Assembly: GCA_913052655.1 (NCBI GenBank)
Contig: CAJXFN010000022.1
Location: 1 to 14,247 of the forward strand
Length of the DNA: 14,247 nucleotides
Direction of reading: 5' to 3'
From: an uncultured Flavobacteriales bacterium
GTDB lineage: Bacteria; Bacteroidota; Bacteroidia; Flavobacteriales; BACL11
The notes beneath the pieces are model-generated. The model was not told the DNA's origin. It saw only the letters and a program-made list of their open reading frames with translations, and did not search any database. Of this stretch, positions 12,341-14,247 are shown one piece after another. The position numbers and the translations under genes are program-made. Positions within the stretch are counted from its first letter, which is position 1. Every line of letters begins with the position of its first letter.

Positions 12341-13510
12341 ATGCAAATAAAACATAATATACTTAAACTTTATCTCCTAAGAGGATTCTTATGGTTTATG
12401 GTATCAATGCCTGTCATTGTTTTATTCTTTCAGGAAAACGGTTTGACTTTAATGGAAGTAATGATTCTACAATCAGTTTACTCATTTACAATTGCTATTA
12501 CTGAAATCCCATCAGGGTATATTGCAGATTATTTTGGGAGGAAAAACTCACTTATTTTAGGTACAATTCTCACATTTTGTGGATATTTAATATTTTCTAA
12601 CTTTTCAAGCTTTGAGATTTTTGTTTGTGCTCAGATTATTATTGCTCTAGGAGGAAGTTTAATGTCTGGAGCAGATTCCGCTCTTATGTATGACACATTA
12701 CTAGAGATTGAAGATGAGAAACATTACACAAAAGTAGAAGGAAGGACCTATGCAATAGGAAATTTTTCTGAAGCTGTAGCAGGATTATTAGGGGGTTTTT
12801 TAGCTACAACCTCCCTTTTACTTCCAGTACAAGTTCAAACAACTATTTTATTTTTATGTATCCCAATAGCTATAAGTTTAATAGAGCCAAGTTTACATAA
12901 AGAAAATAAAATAGGGAAAGGATTCTATTCTATCATTAAAGTAGTTAAGTTTTCGTTATTAGAAAATATAAAATTAAGATGGCTTATAATTTACTCTTCT
13001 ATAATGGGAGTAGCTACACTTTCAGCCGCTTGGTTAGCACAACCTTTTTTTAAGAGTATTGACATACCTATTGTTTATTATGGTGTTTTATGGGCATCTT
13101 TAAATATTACCGCTGGTATCAGTTCAGTTAACTCGTATAAATTTGAACAAAAATACAATACTCCAAATCTATTATTAATACTAGGATTATTAATGAGTCT
13201 CTGCTTTATTATCATCTACTTTACACCAAACTACTTTGGGTTAATCCTAATTTTTGCAATCTATTATTTAAGAGGTATATTAACTCCATTACTTAAAAAT
13301 CAAATTAATATTAATACCGAATCAAATATTAGAGCCACAGTAATGTCAGTAAGGAGTTTTATTCTCAGAATTGGTTTTGCAATAACAGCTCCTATACTAG
13401 GTTATTTATCAGATAACATTAGTATAAATCATTCTTTTTTACTGCTCTCTGTCTTAATTATAATACTTAGTAGTATCTCTTCCGTTAAACTAAAAAACAG
13501 TTTTAGATAA
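12341..13510 (+). CDS. MFS transporter, substrate unknown
   Basis: A 389-residue integral membrane protein of the major facilitator superfamily with around ten to twelve hydrophobic segments. The diagnostic loop 2-3 motif A is clear as GYIADYFGRKNSLILG (59-74, with D63, G66, R67, K68), and the related loop in the second half is less conserved. The central cytoplasmic loop lies at about residues 183-205 (SLHKENKIGKGF). Length and layout fit proton-driven drug or metabolite exporters, but substrate cannot be assigned. The ATG follows the xerD stop with no base between, so translation is probably coupled to xerD even though the functions are unrelated. Its last 21 bases overlap the end of the lyase gene on the other strand. 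Confidence 0.88.
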   Translation: MQIKHNILKLYLLRGFLWFMVSMPVIVLFFQENGLTLMEVMILQSVYSFTIAITEIPSGYIADYFGRKNSLILGTILTFCGYLIFSNFSSFEIFVCAQIIIALGGSLMSGADSALMYDTLLEIEDEKHYTKVEGRTYAIGNFSEAVAGLLGGFLATTSLLLPVQVQTTILFLCIPIAISLIEPSLHKENKIGKGFYSIIKVVKFSLLENIKLRWLIIYSSIMGVATLSAAWLAQPFFKSIDIPIVYYGVLWASLNITAGISSVNSYKFEQKYNTPNLLLILGLLMSLCFIIIYFTPNYFGLILIFAIYYLRGILTPLLKNQININTESNIRATVMSVRSFILRIGFAITAPILGYLSDNISINHSFLLLSVLIIILSSISSVKLKNSFR

Positions 13511-14247
13511 TTGCAGGCTTTTCTCAAACTCTTCAATATTTAAATCTAATTTATTATTAAAATAAGATATTAACTTTTCAGTAGGCATGTTTCCTGTTAA
13601 ATCATCTTTAGCCATAGGACAGCCTCCCAAACCTTTTATAGTAGAGTCAAATCTTCTACATCCGTTTTGAAAAGCGGAATCTACTTTTTCTTTCCATTTA
13701 TCTAGTGTAGTATGAAAATGAGCTCCAAATTCTATATCCGAATATTCTGAAATTAAAGTGCTAAATAGTGGAGAGATATTTTCAGGATTAGAAACTCCTA
13801 TAGTATCAGAAAGAGCAATAGTTTTTACTTCTAAAACATGTAATTTATTAGTAAGGTCTGCGACAATTTCTGGATGATACTTTTCTCCATAAGGATTTCC
13901 AAAAGACATAGACAAATACACAACTAGATTTTTATTCTTTTGAATACATAAATTTTGTATGTCTTGTAAAGAATCTATTGCTTGAGCTATAGATAGGTTT
14001 GTATTTCTTTTTTGAAATTCCTCGGAAACAGAAAGTGGAAAACCTAAATAATCTATTTCCTCAAACACACAAGCTTGATTGGCTCCTCTATAATTAGCAA
14101 TTATAGAAAGTAATTTACTAGATGAACCTTGCAAATTTAAAGATTCTAGTACTTCTGCGGTATCTTTTAACTGAGGTATAACCTTTGGAGACACAAAGGA
14201 ACCAAAATCAATAGTATGAAATCCAACCTTTAATAGTTGATTAATAT
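13490..14247 (-). CDS. Hydroxymethylglutaryl-CoA lyase, 3' part (gene runs off the right edge)
   Basis: The frame stays open to the right edge; a GTG at 14194 is an internal Val, since the codons before it read INQLLKVGFHTIDFGSF, which belongs to the family. HMG-CoA lyase splits HMG-CoA into acetyl-CoA and acetoacetate, the last step of leucine breakdown, in a TIM-barrel of about 290-300 residues; some 250 are here. Seen are VSPK, SMSFGNPYGE, LSDTIG, the metal-binding GAHFHTT (His codons at 13718-13720 and 13712-13714), the GLGGCP loop with the catalytic Cys at 13619-13621, and GNMPTE with the metal-ligand Asn. The RDG-type N-terminal catalytic motif would lie outside the window. It converges on the MFS gene with a 21-base overlap. 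Confidence 0.9.
   Translation of the reverse strand, partial: INQLLKVGFHTIDFGSFVSPKVIPQLKDTAEVLESLNLQGSSSKLLSIIANYRGANQACVFEEIDYLGFPLSVSEEFQKRNTNLSIAQAIDSLQDIQNLCIQKNKNLVVYLSMSFGNPYGEKYHPEIVADLTNKLHVLEVKTIALSDTIGVSNPENISPLFSTLISEYSDIEFGAHFHTTLDKWKEKVDSAFQNGCRRFDSTIKGLGGCPMAKDDLTGNMPTEKLISYFNNKLDLNIEEFEKSLQLSKTVF

Noticed and set aside
14192..14194. GTG at 14194 as start of the lyase gene
   Set aside because: The frame continues upstream to the window edge with residues typical of the family, so this is an internal Val codon.

Overview
The window looks like the chromosome of an AT-rich member of the Bacteroidota, most likely a flavobacterium. The evidence is the low GC of nearly all of it, the gene set (ndk, a dciA/DUF721-like gene, recF, a TPR membrane protein, ribH; lpxL-like, GT2, aroQ, xerD), and repeated TAnnTTTG boxes just upstream of starts, which is the -7 element of the Bacteroidota primary sigma factor. 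The first ~590 bases are different. They are clearly richer in GC and encode the middle of a sugar:cation symporter (GPH family, MFS). This segment meets a truncated nrnA-like DHH phosphoesterase gene tail-to-tail, inside about 18 bases that fit both proteins. An assembly or library chimera is the simplest reading, though a real rearrangement cannot be excluded from one window.

Layout. Bases 943-4085 are core genome: nrnA-like (minus, broken), ndk (plus), a recF-dciA-like pair (minus, 4-base overlap, recF probably starting at TTG), then TPR membrane protein and ribH (plus). recF and the TPR gene diverge from overlapping candidate promoters. A tRNA-Arg(TCT) with a good terminator follows. Between it and a tRNA-Ser(TGA) lie about 4.7 kb that are looser and more AT-rich: a histone-deacetylase-like hydrolase, a large lipoprotein with a SPOR-like N-terminus, a small exported membrane protein, and an exported TPR-YARHG protein. 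The last two minus-strand genes are each followed at once by a copy of a diverged ~62-base direct repeat. This part is the most likely accessory DNA and holds the least understood genes.

From 9163 the DNA is again compact core genome: an LpxL/HtrB-type lipid A acyltransferase overlapping a GT2 glycosyltransferase (outer-membrane lipid and glycan synthesis), then convergent aroQ (shikimate pathway), divergent xerD (chromosome dimer resolution) followed with no gap by an MFS exporter-like gene, and finally the 3' part of a hydroxymethylglutaryl-CoA lyase gene running off the right edge. Several neighbours overlap at their 3' ends or share only 17 bases of intergenic DNA.

No CRISPR array, transposase, phage gene or recognisable defence system was seen. 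The best candidates for something undescribed are the tRNA-bounded envelope-protein segment with its gene-plus-repeat arrangement and the SPOR-like lipoprotein with an unrecognised C-terminal region.
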